Part shown: positions 31,399 through 40,867 of the stretch, one piece after another | How the letters are laid out: each line of letters opens with the position of its first letter | Position numbering within the stretch: the first letter of the stretch is position 1 | Assembly: GCF_003013715.1 (NCBI RefSeq) | Contig: NC_072815.1 | Location: forward strand, 682,001 to 746,000 | Direction: 5' to 3' | DNA: 64,000 nt | Source: Candidozyma auris | Lineage: Eukaryota; Ascomycota; Pichiomycetes; Serinales; Metschnikowiaceae | Notes under the pieces: model-generated | What the model was told of the DNA's origin: nothing | What the model saw: the letters and a program-made list of their open reading frames with translations, nothing else | The model's database searches: none | Program-made: the position numbers and the translations under genes

Positions 31399-33555
31399 AT
31401 GAACAAACTATCGCCCGTAAATATAGTATTCTCGATGCTCCTTATCCTTCACGTTGAAAAGAAGTTCGTTCCCTCGCGTCATTTATTGCGCTTCTTCTCA
31501 GTGTATTGTGAGAACTTTTTTGAAGAAACTAGCTGTGACGCAAATGAAACGTTCAAAAGCTTGAACCAATTGATAGCTCGACTTTATCTGCTCCATCTGA
31601 AGGATACAGAAGGGAAAACTGCTGGCCGTGATCTGATCAATTGTTTGTGTCAGGCATTGGACCATATTCAAGTGCCAAATGATTTATACGTCTGGTCCAT
31701 GAAGCTAAGACAGCTTACTACAGAAAGCCATAGGCTCGAAAGAAATAGTATGCATCGAAGGATTACTTCAAGAAGCATTACGTATAGATTTCTTAAAAAA
31801 ATTGGGGTTGCAACGAAGCTTTTGGAGTACACAGATTACGTGGATCTCTTCAAGTCTCTCGAAATTTTTCAGCTGAATGGGACCATGCCTTATAGCCTGA
31901 TTAGGCTGAAAACATCCAAGCTGCCAGGTTCACAGTTGAATGATAAGAGCATAGCCCATAGTATTGCTAGAGAAGAAGGGGCCTCAATTAATTTAATCGA
32001 ATCAATGAACGTCCCAATATCGGACGATGTCAACAATTGCTGTCCAGTTTTCGCTTCAAACTCCAACTTTATTTTATCGAAACAGTCAGATTCCGATGAC
32101 GCATCGTGTTTGGCATCTTATCATTACTGGAGATACATGAAGTCGATGAAAGAAGGCGATTATCATGCGTCTTACGACGCCTTGCATCAACTTTTTGACT
32201 ATTTGGTTTCCAAGGGATCCAAGAGATTTTACCATTTGGCATTAATTACCAAGGCAGCCTTGCATGTCTCGTTTGGAGAGGAGAGTAATGCCTTAAATGC
32301 TATTGAAGAAGCTGGCAATGTTGCGCGAGAACACAAAGATGAAGTAGCCCTTAAATTGGTGCTAATTTGGTTATTTAAATTGCTCAATGAAAGTTCTTGC
32401 TCCGGCGATTTGAAAGGAATAGGTCTGACGGTAAAGAGTTCGAAACTTCTCGAATTTCTTATCAACAGGAATTGTCCCATGCAAAACACATTCACTTCAA
32501 CAATTCTACTTCTAGAGTGTGAATATCTAATTCAATCTGGAGCAGCTCCCTTCCGTGCTTTTCAGTCGATTAACAAAAGCTTGTTTAGTACCTTATGTGG
32601 AACATTTTTTACATTCAAAACTGCTGCACGAAATGCTTCAAGCTATTGGTTACAGATGGGATATCCGTATTTAGCAGAAGTATACATCGATATTGTTGCT
32701 GGGCATGTTGATCTGGAGAACGTTGACGGGTACAGCACAGAGCTAGAGTCGACTTTATGTGAGATATTCTACTGGAGAGGCGATGAAGAATCCTTGTTGC
32801 AAAAAATCGAAGAATTATCGGGTGAGTCCTCAATAAATCGCGAAAAGGTTCGTCTTACTCAAACCTGGCAAACAGTTCTCTTGATTAAGTGGGCTCTCAA
32901 CCGTGGTGATACGTGGCGTGCCAAGGAACTTCTTAGCCTCATTGACAATAACTCCCAAAAAAAAACGTTAGTTCATTCTACGATCATGTTTTTACGAGAT
33001 CAGATCTTTGCCAAATCAACGAACAACCGAACGTCATTGAGACCTGTTGAGTGGCGCAAGCATTTTAGGTTCAAGCATTTACATGAAGATCTTTTAGTTG
33101 ATCAGATAACCGGCTCAAATTTCAAATCAGGCATTTTGAAAAAGAATCGAATTGGATCAGGCTTCGTCAACGCACTTCAGCGATTCCAACTTGCGTCTAA
33201 GTCAGGATCTTTTCCTTGTGTTGTGAAAGCGACTATTCGACTTGTAACAATATTTCTTGAATGCAGTGAACCCGATATAGCAAGCGAACTTTCTATGTCA
33301 CTTCTTCCCGTGCTTCATCGATCAGATAATGTGGAATATAGCTCTGATGTCTATCTACAACTCGCAAAATGTCATTTGGTCACTATACATACTTTGCTGA
33401 ACGGCCAGATAAAACGTATACATGAAATAAAAATGCTAAAATCCTGTTTGGAATTGAGCATTTCCGGGTGCAAACTGTCGGGCAACTTAATGAAATTATC
33501 TGAGTGTTCAGCAGTGGAGAAGCGTGCGCAGGACCTTTTCTCGAAGCAGAACTGA
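31399..33555 (+). CDS. APC5: Anaphase-promoting complex subunit 5
   Basis: 718-aa TPR-type scaffold of the APC/C platform, linking Apc1/Apc4 to the TPR arc. The diagnostic Apc5 repeat lies near residues 250-315: Y-W-R-Y-M-K-S-M-K-E-G-D-Y, then D-A-L-H-Q-L-F-D-Y, L-A-L-I-T-K-A-A-L-H-V-S-F-G-E and A-L-N-A-I-E-E-A. More helical repeats follow to the C-terminus. The frame is open from 31375 through a TTG codon; the first ATG is at 31399. S. cerevisiae Apc5 is 685 aa. It converges with PIS1. Confidence 0.82.
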   Translation: MNKLSPVNIVFSMLLILHVEKKFVPSRHLLRFFSVYCENFFEETSCDANETFKSLNQLIARLYLLHLKDTEGKTAGRDLINCLCQALDHIQVPNDLYVWSMKLRQLTTESHRLERNSMHRRITSRSITYRFLKKIGVATKLLEYTDYVDLFKSLEIFQLNGTMPYSLIRLKTSKLPGSQLNDKSIAHSIAREEGASINLIESMNVPISDDVNNCCPVFASNSNFILSKQSDSDDASCLASYHYWRYMKSMKEGDYHASYDALHQLFDYLVSKGSKRFYHLALITKAALHVSFGEESNALNAIEEAGNVAREHKDEVALKLVLIWLFKLLNESSCSGDLKGIGLTVKSSKLLEFLINRNCPMQNTFTSTILLLECEYLIQSGAAPFRAFQSINKSLFSTLCGTFFTFKTAARNASSYWLQMGYPYLAEVYIDIVAGHVDLENVDGYSTELESTLCEIFYWRGDEESLLQKIEELSGESSINREKVRLTQTWQTVLLIKWALNRGDTWRAKELLSLIDNNSQKKTLVHSTIMFLRDQIFAKSTNNRTSLRPVEWRKHFRFKHLHEDLLVDQITGSNFKSGILKKNRIGSGFVNALQRFQLASKSGSFPCVVKATIRLVTIFLECSEPDIASELSMSLLPVLHRSDNVEYSSDVYLQLAKCHLVTIHTLLNGQIKRIHEIKMLKSCLELSISGCKLSGNLMKLSECSAVEKRAQDLFSKQN

Positions 33556-33653
33556 GGTTTACCAGGAAGTGGAAAATCTAGTCGCTTTGAAGTAAGCTCA
33601 TGGAACCCATATCATTACTCAAAGATATATCATGGTGTATGACAAAGAGCACC

Positions 33654-34280
33654 TCAACTGGACTTGTCTTTTGCATCTTTGGTTGCTAAAATCAAAGCAG
33701 CATTTCTCATTTGCACAATATTTGCCACCTGTTTGAATAGCCATACCGGGGCACTAATGTAAGCCAAGAAAGTTCCCAACCAGAAGAAGTCATAAAAATG
33801 TAAGTATAAAGCCACGTAAAATAATTCATTAATCAAACAAACGACGAAGAGCACCTTTCTATTATTGTAATACAAGGACAATAGTTTCGATTGCTTCTCA
33901 TCAACATTCTTGTGAGAGGAGGAGCCTGACGAAAGCATGGCGTACATGTGCATATAGTGTGAAGCGAGATCCAAAGAAACAAGCATTTGCCAAAGAAGGC
34001 AGAACTTAGGATATATCACGCTAAGGTAACAAATGAGTGAAGTCGTGGCACACCTGTCTGTCACCATATCTAATACCGCCCCAAAGCTCGTTCCTTGATT
34101 GAATCTTCTAGCTGCATAGCCGTCAAAAGCATCCAAGAAGCCCGAGATTCCATATAATAGGAGGGTCCACACGGGAAATTTCTTCATGGTAATAAAAGAA
34201 AGTGTGGCCGTGAAAACACGAAAGTATCCGATGAGATTGGGTACGAACAAGAATACATCTCTAACCGTGGTTTTGACCAT
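33654..34280 (-). CDS. PIS1: Phosphatidylinositol synthase
   Basis: 208-aa ER membrane enzyme joining CDP-diacylglycerol and myo-inositol. The CDP-alcohol phosphotransferase signature D-G-x2-A-R-x8-G-x3-D-x3-D is complete at about residues 60-83 (D-G-Y-A-A-R-R ... G-A-V-L-D-M-V-T-D-R). S-H-Y-M-H-M-Y-A and the C-terminal K-Q-V-A-N-I-V-Q also match S. cerevisiae Pis1 (220 aa). Several hydrophobic segments are visible. I use the ATG at 34280; the frame continues upstream only to a TTG at 34367. Confidence 0.95.
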   Translation of the reverse strand: MVKTTVRDVFLFVPNLIGYFRVFTATLSFITMKKFPVWTLLLYGISGFLDAFDGYAARRFNQGTSFGAVLDMVTDRCATTSLICYLSVIYPKFCLLWQMLVSLDLASHYMHMYAMLSSGSSSHKNVDEKQSKLLSLYYNNRKVLFVVCLINELFYVALYLHFYDFFWLGTFLAYISAPVWLFKQVANIVQMRNAALILATKDAKDKSS

Positions 34281-34770
34281 AATTGGAGACTTGCTTATAA
34301 TGCTCCCGTTGCTAAGATAAAGTAGTAGTTGCAAGAAAAGAAAATCAAGATAAGGAATATTGAGCAATTTGTTGGTCCAACTTCTTCAGTCTATGATGTG
34401 CAAGAATAAAGCGCTAATCAATGTGTGCAATATTGCTTGTAGTTGAAATGTGAAATTTTTGACACTTCGGCTCAACATCCGCGATTTGATTGCACAAGAA
34501 TCTTATGCGTACGTAACAAGATCGAAAAAGAAAATAAAATGAAAATTATAGGACAACGGAGAAGACATATTGGTGTGGACGAATAAACACTCAATGCATT
34601 CTTGAACCTTCGAGTCAGTCACCACTTAATAAACATAGACGCTGATGCAATACGAATAGAGAACCAGATTGAGGTGATTGACAGTCTTATGACTGAAGTA
34701 TCGAGTGACGATTGAATGCAAAGCTGAACCAAACTTATTCTATCTCAAAAAATAACCAAAATCATCGAAT
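34281..34770. other. Divergent promoter region PIS1 / SAF1
   Basis: 490 AT-rich bases between two genes read outwards. No RNA gene or repeat recognised. Confidence 0.5.
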
Positions 34771-36378
34771 ATGATTCAAAATGCTTTCATGTGTGGTTAT
34801 ATGATGTGCCTTAACATATACGTTTGCGTGCTCCCTCCTATTGATCACGTCCGTGGTGTACGGATGATGCCTATTGATAAGGACTCTCTTGCGTACAAGG
34901 AATTGGCCCATGAAAGGATGAAGTCTTCAATTCAGGTACTTGGAGAAGACATTATACTTGAAAATATCTGTCAATATCTTGCTGTCACTGACATAAAGGC
35001 CCTAGCGTCGTGCTGTAAAGCGCTTCGGGAAATGCTCTCAACAAATGCAGCATACCACCTCATGTTTTTAAAAATGTTTGGCTCTTATGGTCCATTTGGC
35101 GTGGACTCGTACGATTGGAAGAGTCTCTTCGAGTGGCATTCTTCCAAGCTTGTGAGCTTGTTTACATGGGGAAGCGGTGGGAATGGTCGTTTGGGGTATT
35201 TGTTAAAGGAGATCCTGAAGAGTGCTCTTTCATTGCGAACCTTAGGAGTATGCCATCCTTGCAAAGTCGCAAATTTCGACGGGATGACATTGCAGTCGTT
35301 ACTGGCGGGTGGATTCAGCTTTCAGGTTCTAGCGGAAGGCCAAATTTTTTCGACTGGGGTATCAATTGCAATGAACCATCGTTTTCATCAGCCTGGACCT
35401 TCGCAAAATGATTATGTGGACGCGGTTGCTATACGAAAACTACAAGGCCCAAATACCGTGAGTTTAAATGAGTCGAGCTTAGTTACTCGCATGAAGCTCC
35501 CTCGGGATCGGATAATCACAGCTATATCAAGTGGACGGCAGCACTTTGTCGCCCTCGACGATAGGGGACAAGTTTTAACATGGGATAACGGTACGGAGGA
35601 CTGGACCGTGGGAGTTTATCTCAATTTTAATATCCCCAGAAGCTTCGTCACGAAAGTAAAGGCGGGATGGAATTCGACCGCGTGTTATCTACCGCAGTCG
35701 GGTTTATTAGTGATTCTTTCAAGGGAAAATGTGAGGGTGGATGCAAATCTTAAAGAATGGCCCTCAGCAAATGCGATATACCGAATCGTTCCCAAGCTGA
35801 AGCATCTCGTTGACTTCATCGCTTTAGACGGCTGTGTAGTATTTATTGATGAGTCGGGGTGCTTGAAGCTCTATACCATTGATGAGGAGAATCAACTTAT
35901 AGAAAATCCTCAAGGAGTGAGCGAATTCAATGAGTGGCTTACCCGAAGAGATAGTCGAGGGGGGTCATGTGCATCTTTCACTAAACTAGTTGGCTGTTTT
36001 AAAACATTAGTCACCTTTACAAATGAGGGTCTGGTTTTGATTGGCAAATTTGACGATGAGAAGTTTCATCTAACCATAATCCCAGAGCTACAAAATCGAT
36101 CAATAGTCGATGTTGCAGTTGGTGATTATCATTTTCTTGCTTTAACCGTCGATGGTGAGTTATTAAGCTGGGGACTTGAGCTGCAAAAAAATGGATGCCT
36201 TGGTTTGGGTGATGCTTCATCGTTCAAAGACCCTCTGATTGTACGAGAAGAGGGTCGGAGCTTTAGAGTTCTCAAGCCAACAGTCATCAAAAAGCCAAAA
36301 GAGAGCGGTCGTTGGTTGAGACTTGCAGGAGCGGGATGGCATTCTGGAGCTTTCTTCGCTAGTGGCATTCGTAGGTGA
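34771..36378 (+). CDS. SAF1: F-box / RCC1-repeat protein Saf1
   Basis: 535-aa SCF substrate receptor. An F-box lies at residues 55-95 (G-E-D-I-I-L-E-N-I-C-Q-Y-L...D-I-K-A-L-A-S-C-C-K). RCC1-type repeats start near residue 129 (F-T-W-G-S-G-G-N-G-R-L-G) and end with L-S-W-G-L-E near 466 and A-G-W-H-S-G-A-F-F. In S. cerevisiae Saf1 (637 aa) directs turnover of Aah1 and vacuolar protease precursors. The first 50 residues have no family match, so ATGs at residues 33 or 50 (34918) are possible starts. The TGA stop is followed at once by ATG and another 73 open codons without coding character. Confidence 0.82.
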   Translation: MIQNAFMCGYMMCLNIYVCVLPPIDHVRGVRMMPIDKDSLAYKELAHERMKSSIQVLGEDIILENICQYLAVTDIKALASCCKALREMLSTNAAYHLMFLKMFGSYGPFGVDSYDWKSLFEWHSSKLVSLFTWGSGGNGRLGYLLKEILKSALSLRTLGVCHPCKVANFDGMTLQSLLAGGFSFQVLAEGQIFSTGVSIAMNHRFHQPGPSQNDYVDAVAIRKLQGPNTVSLNESSLVTRMKLPRDRIITAISSGRQHFVALDDRGQVLTWDNGTEDWTVGVYLNFNIPRSFVTKVKAGWNSTACYLPQSGLLVILSRENVRVDANLKEWPSANAIYRIVPKLKHLVDFIALDGCVVFIDESGCLKLYTIDEENQLIENPQGVSEFNEWLTRRDSRGGSCASFTKLVGCFKTLVTFTNEGLVLIGKFDDEKFHLTIIPELQNRSIVDVAVGDYHFLALTVDGELLSWGLELQKNGCLGLGDASSFKDPLIVREEGRSFRVLKPTVIKKPKESGRWLRLAGAGWHSGAFFASGIRR

Positions 36379-37399
36379 ATGGTTCACTTTCCACTTATTT
36401 TCTGTGCTAAGAGGCTTGCCAGCTACTTCCTTCTTGGATTCAGCGAAACCAACTCTTTTTCAAGGATAACGAGAACAAGCGAAGTTCGCGTCAGTGATCT
36501 ATTCTTAAGAGTTTGTCTAGCAGTTCGACGAGTCTTCCAGCAGTCCGATAATCTTGGCAAAGACTATCGGTCTCAATCTAGCCTTCACTTTTGTCGGTGA
36601 TGATGACGAAGATTGTCGCGATTCTGACTGGTTGTTCGCTCGTTTAATCGGTGAAGACTCTCTAACCCGAACGTGAAGGTCCTCCCAAATTCAATTTTTT
36701 TAAGTGTTTACATAGACAAGATGAATGCAATTGCTGAATAATCAAGAACTTGAGGCGTTGGTCAATATAAATGACTAGTATTCTTGTTGAAATCAAGCAA
36801 CTCCATTGGTAGATGTTTGAAATTTTGGTTGGTGAGAAATAAAAAAAAAAAAATCAAAAGAATAAGTTGAAATGCTTGGTACGGGAGAGGATTCATAAGG
36901 AAATTCGTTAATGACAACTATTATCGCCTACTGGTCAAGGATACTGCTGTAAATTAGCCTCGTATATGATTTCTACGTTAAATTGTGTTACTACTTTTCT
37001 GGAAAAATGGTGCGAGTTTAGCGAAATGTAATCTTCGTGAGAAATTCTGACCGGAAGCCATGATCATATAGCAATTTAAAGTTCTTCACGTTAAATCCAC
37101 TAAAACAATAACAGACAACACAATCAGTTTTCGTGAAAAAGACAACGTAACAAAGAAGACAATACTTCAAAGAATTTGGAACTCTTGAAGTCTCCGACAT
37201 CACGTGATTATCCGGGTAAGGTGTAAGATCACTCCCTTTCAAACGAGGCGGTCGGTGTAGAATCCCAGCAGCTTCTACTACACTAACAATAAACTGAAGA
37301 CTACCCGACCACTATACTTTCATCCACTAGTTTTAGGGCACAGATATTCAGATTATAACGAGTTACTAAAGAACGAACATTATCCTTCCTTTATCACTC
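36379..37399. other. ORM1 upstream region, 1.0 kb
   Basis: No gene recognised. It holds an inverted repeat CCGATA/TATCGG (36545-36550 and 36565-36570) followed by a GTGATGATGA word near 36597. That word resembles a snoRNA C box, but no matching terminal stem or convincing D box was found. An A13 run lies near 36841. Confidence 0.45.
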
Positions 37400-37966
37400 A
37401 TGGATCATAATCAAAAGGAGGGTCTTCTCACACCTTCGCCCTCTCAAACACAAACAGTCACACCTAGAAAAAGACGGTCGTCCTCAATAATTCAGCATTT
37501 AGAACCTGATACATTGGATACCAAGATCGACCAATCTTTGAACCCAAATCTCAACGCTGATTGGGTTCATTACAAAGGTGCGTGGATAATTCATATAATC
37601 TTAATTGTCTTCATCAAACTATTTTATGATTTCATTACTGTGCTTGATAACGATTGGACGTGGGCTCTCACAAACTTAACTTATAACATTGGGTCTTACA
37701 TTATGTTTCACCAAGTTAAGGGTACGCCCTTTGAGTTCAATTCAGGTGCCTACGATAATCTCACAATGTGGGAACAGATTGATAATGGCGATCAATATAC
37801 CCCGACAAAAAAGTTTTTAATGATGGTCCCGATCGGTCTCTTTCTAGTGAGTACACACTATTCTAATTATAACTTATACTCATTCTCCGTGAGTGGATTG
37901 AGCTGCTTGTGTGTGGTGATTCCAAAACTTGCCGTATCTCATAGATTGCGGGTGACACTCTACTGA
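37400..37966 (+). CDS. ORM1: ORMDL-family sphingolipid regulator Orm1/Orm2
   Basis: 188-aa ER membrane protein that inhibits serine palmitoyltransferase. Near residue 25 the N-terminus carries R-R-S-S-S-I-I-Q-H, the site family kinases Ypk1/Ypk2 phosphorylate to relieve inhibition. The core N-x-x-W-V-H-Y-K-G-A-W and F-N-S-G-A-Y-D-N-L-T-M-W-E-Q-I-D-N-G motifs are intact. About four hydrophobic segments follow, ending V-V-I-P-K-L-A-V-S-H-R-L-R-V. S. cerevisiae Orm1/2 are 222/216 aa. Only one copy appears here. Confidence 0.95.
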   Translation: MDHNQKEGLLTPSPSQTQTVTPRKRRSSSIIQHLEPDTLDTKIDQSLNPNLNADWVHYKGAWIIHIILIVFIKLFYDFITVLDNDWTWALTNLTYNIGSYIMFHQVKGTPFEFNSGAYDNLTMWEQIDNGDQYTPTKKFLMMVPIGLFLVSTHYSNYNLYSFSVSGLSCLCVVIPKLAVSHRLRVTLY

Positions 37967-38865
37967 ACTTCGAGTATATAAGTTATAAATGAAAATGCTT
38001 CGGACTTTAAACATGAGCATGGCAGAGATAGTTATAGGAACCAAACCTGAAAGTTGGAAATATGGTACATCACTTGAGACTCTCTCAGAACTCACATAGG
38101 TGTGGTCCGCAAGATTGCTTCCGATTAAACAACCTAAACGTTGTTAGAACACTGAGGGAGACAACAAAATGAGAGGCTATCACTGAGAAAAGGAAAACCA
38201 TATAAAATAGGAGGAAGAGAAAATTATTGCGACTAAATAATTATTACATCAGAGATGAAAGTTTATCTGAACCTATCTGTTGGAGCTTTTATTGAACCAC
38301 ATCACATCTGTAGCTTAATTGTCAATAGATCTGTCCATCGGCATCAGTTCTTTAGCTGCTACATCCTTTGCCTTCGTAAGGTCAAACGCGCATACTGATG
38401 AACTCCCCGAGTCTACAAAGGCATCAAAACCAAGATTACCATCATACGGTTATCTGAAAAAGTAGAGATCTAGAGGTAAACAGTACTCCCACAATGCGTT
38501 GACTAGCAGCAACAATGAGTATCTCCGCAAACAGTCGCCAACAATACCTAAAGAAGAGACTCGCAGGTTCCTCGAACCAAATATGGCTCAATTTACTTCC
38601 TTAAGAAGAAAAGGTTTGTTTTCTATAGTGATGTGGTTTTGTTTCCTTCAATCAAAAATATTGCCTATACCAACCACGAAAAAAAAAGAAAAAAAGAAGA
38701 AGAAAAAAAAACTATGTGCACATTTAATAGTTTGACTCGAATTTAAGATCAGAGTCATTCGCATGAACTACATATAATAGTTGGTCTTTCCCCAATTACT
38801 ATCGGTCAAGTCGCATTCAGCATTTTCCAACTCTCTTTTGCTAAAGGACTCTATTCTGTGCCAAA
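37967..38865. other. SHM2 upstream region
   Basis: 899 bases. An A/G-rich low-complexity run sits at about 38680-38711. TGACTC-type sites close to the gene are listed separately. No RNA gene seen. Confidence 0.5.
38733..38757. promoter_or_regulatory. Paired TGACTC sites (Bas1/Gcn4 type)
   Basis: TGACTC at 38733-38738 and its reverse GAGTCA at 38752-38757, about 110-130 bases before the SHM2 ATG. In S. cerevisiae SHM2 is a Bas1/Bas2 target through TGACTC and Gcn4 uses the same core. Function here is inferred. Confidence 0.5.
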
Positions 38866-40275
38866 ATGTCTTATAGTTTGCCTAAGGAACACAGACACCT
38901 TGTTGAAGGCTCCTTGTCTGAAACCGATCCAGAAGTTAACTCGATCATCAATGATGAAATCTCAAGACAGAAACACTCGATTGTTTTGATTGCCAGTGAG
39001 AATTTTACAACTAAGGCAGTCTTCGATGCGTTGGGAACTCCCATGTGCAACAAATATTCTGAAGGGTACCCTGGTGCCCGCTACTACGGAGGTAATGAGC
39101 ATATTGACAGAATGGAGAGGTTGTGCCAGGAACGAGCATTGAAAGCCTTTCATTTGTCTTCGGAAAAGTGGGGAGTCAATGTGCAAACATTATCTGGATC
39201 ACCTGCTAACTTGCAGGTATACCAAGCAATCATGAAACCGCATGAGCGCTTGATGGGGTTGGATTTGCCTCATGGAGGGCACTTGTCCCATGGTTACCAA
39301 ACTGACTCAAGAAAAATCTCAGCTGTTTCGACTTATTTCGAAACGATGCCATATAGAGTTGACCTTAACACAGGACTTATCGACTATGATATGTTGGAGA
39401 AAACTGCTGTTCTTTACAGGCCCAAGGTTTTGGTCGCTGGGACATCAGCTTATTGCCGCTTGATTGATTATAAGAAGATGAGGGAGATCGCGGATAAAGT
39501 TGGGGCCTATCTTGTTGTTGACATGGCCCATATTTCTGGTTTGGTTGCTGCAGGTGTGATCCCATCGCCATTTGAGTACGCTGACATCGTGACTACAACT
39601 ACGCACAAATCTTTGAGAGGTCCAAGAGGCGCGATGATCTTTTTTAGAAGAGGCGTTAGATCCGTAAATCCTAAGACCGGGCAAGAGATCCTTTACGATT
39701 TGGAAAACCCCATCAACTTCTCTGTTTTTCCCGGTCATCAAGGGGGCCCTCATAATCATACCATTGCTGCTTTGGCGACCGCCTTGAAACAGGCAGCGAC
39801 GCCTGAATTCAAAGTGTATCAGGAGCAAGTTCTTAAGAATGCTAAGGTTTTGGAAAATGAGTTTATCAAGAAAGGTTATCTGTTGGTTTCAAACGGTACG
39901 GACTCACACATGGTTCTTGTCTCTTTAAGGGATAAGCAAATTGATGGTGCGCGTGTCGAAGCTGTTTGTGAGCTCATTAATATTGCTTTGAACAAGAACT
40001 CCATTCCCGGAGATAAGTCTGCTTTGGTGCCTGGCGGCGTAAGGATTGGAGCACCTGCAATGACCACTAGAGGAATGGGCGAAAGCGATTTCAAAAGAAT
40101 TGTTGATTACATCGACTTTGCGGTCAACCACGCCAAAGAAGTTCAGGCGAGCTTACCGAAGGAAGCAAACAGACTTAAGGATTTTAAGGAAAGAATCTCT
40201 CAAAAGGATGAGAGACTCGAGTCAGTCAAATCCGAGATCTACAATTGGGTAGGTACTTTTCCCTTGTCCGTGTGA
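38866..40275 (+). CDS. SHM2: Serine hydroxymethyltransferase, cytosolic
   Basis: 469-aa PLP enzyme interconverting serine plus tetrahydrofolate and glycine plus methylene-tetrahydrofolate. The PLP lysine is Lys248 in [12 protein letters not shown]. Also conserved are S-E-N-F-T near residue 45, [14 protein letters not shown] and G-G-P-H-N-H-T-I. The N-terminus (MSYSLPKEH) has no presequence, which favours the cytosolic isoform over Shm1. Codon use is strongly biased to TTG and AGA, as for a highly expressed gene. S. cerevisiae Shm2 is also 469 aa. Confidence 0.97.
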   Translation: MSYSLPKEHRHLVEGSLSETDPEVNSIINDEISRQKHSIVLIASENFTTKAVFDALGTPMCNKYSEGYPGARYYGGNEHIDRMERLCQERALKAFHLSSEKWGVNVQTLSGSPANLQVYQAIMKPHERLMGLDLPHGGHLSHGYQTDSRKISAVSTYFETMPYRVDLNTGLIDYDMLEKTAVLYRPKVLVAGTSAYCRLIDYKKMREIADKVGAYLVVDMAHISGLVAAGVIPSPFEYADIVTTTTHKSLRGPRGAMIFFRRGVRSVNPKTGQEILYDLENPINFSVFPGHQGGPHNHTIAALATALKQAATPEFKVYQEQVLKNAKVLENEFIKKGYLLVSNGTDSHMVLVSLRDKQIDGARVEAVCELINIALNKNSIPGDKSALVPGGVRIGAPAMTTRGMGESDFKRIVDYIDFAVNHAKEVQASLPKEANRLKDFKERISQKDERLESVKSEIYNWVGTFPLSV

Positions 40276-40867
40276 GTTTTGCCAAAATCTCATATTATGT
40301 AAGTTAAAATGGTACGACAATTTCATATGTTCACACATTTCTATGCATACTTATTTTTCTTCAATTATCTTAGTGTACCGATAATTTTATCAGACAACAA
40401 GAACCTAATACGATTATTTGGCAGATGTCACGAATCGACGCATAGTACCTCATCACCCACATCATTATCATCAACTTCCTGCTTACCTGGAGGATTTATA
40501 AGTACTTTTCTGTTGTAGCTCTTCTTGATTTCTAAACCACACTAATGCAATTAAGCCTAACAAGGTGACAGCTAGGTTAGCCGCAATAAGTCGCCTTTAA
40601 TGTGAAGCATTGACCTGAAATTCATCTGCGGCAAAAGAAAGGAACATGCACCATCACGAGAGAAGTCCATATACCTGGAATGCCGATAAGTCATGCGACA
40701 CCGCAGGATTTGTGGACAAATGCGGATGTTTCCCCTATATCTCAAAAAGTGGACTGCTTGACCCGCGCAGGTATTAATACAGCTCTGTTTGCCCCGATCA
40801 TTTTATTGCTTAATCGTTTTGAGCTGGTATTTTTAAATCTTACCTCCATTCTTCTTTCACTTCTAAC
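40276..40867. other. Tandem intergenic SHM2-GLK1
   Basis: 592 bases. The 63-codon plus-strand frame ending inside GLK1 has no recognisable homology. On the minus strand a possible spliced exon with a hydrophobic stretch is discussed as a finding (40483-40675). No tRNA seen. Confidence 0.4.

Noticed and set aside
36379..36600. 73 codons open after the SAF1 TGA, starting with ATG
   Set aside because: The composition is not protein-like, and SAF1 ends at a normal RCC1-type terminus.
36597..36640. GTGATGATGA and CTGA resembling a C/D snoRNA
   Set aside because: No terminal stem and wrong spacing; likely chance.
38499..38735. 78-codon plus-strand ORF in the SHM2 promoter
   Set aside because: It ends in a low-complexity lysine run from A-rich DNA and shows no known motif.
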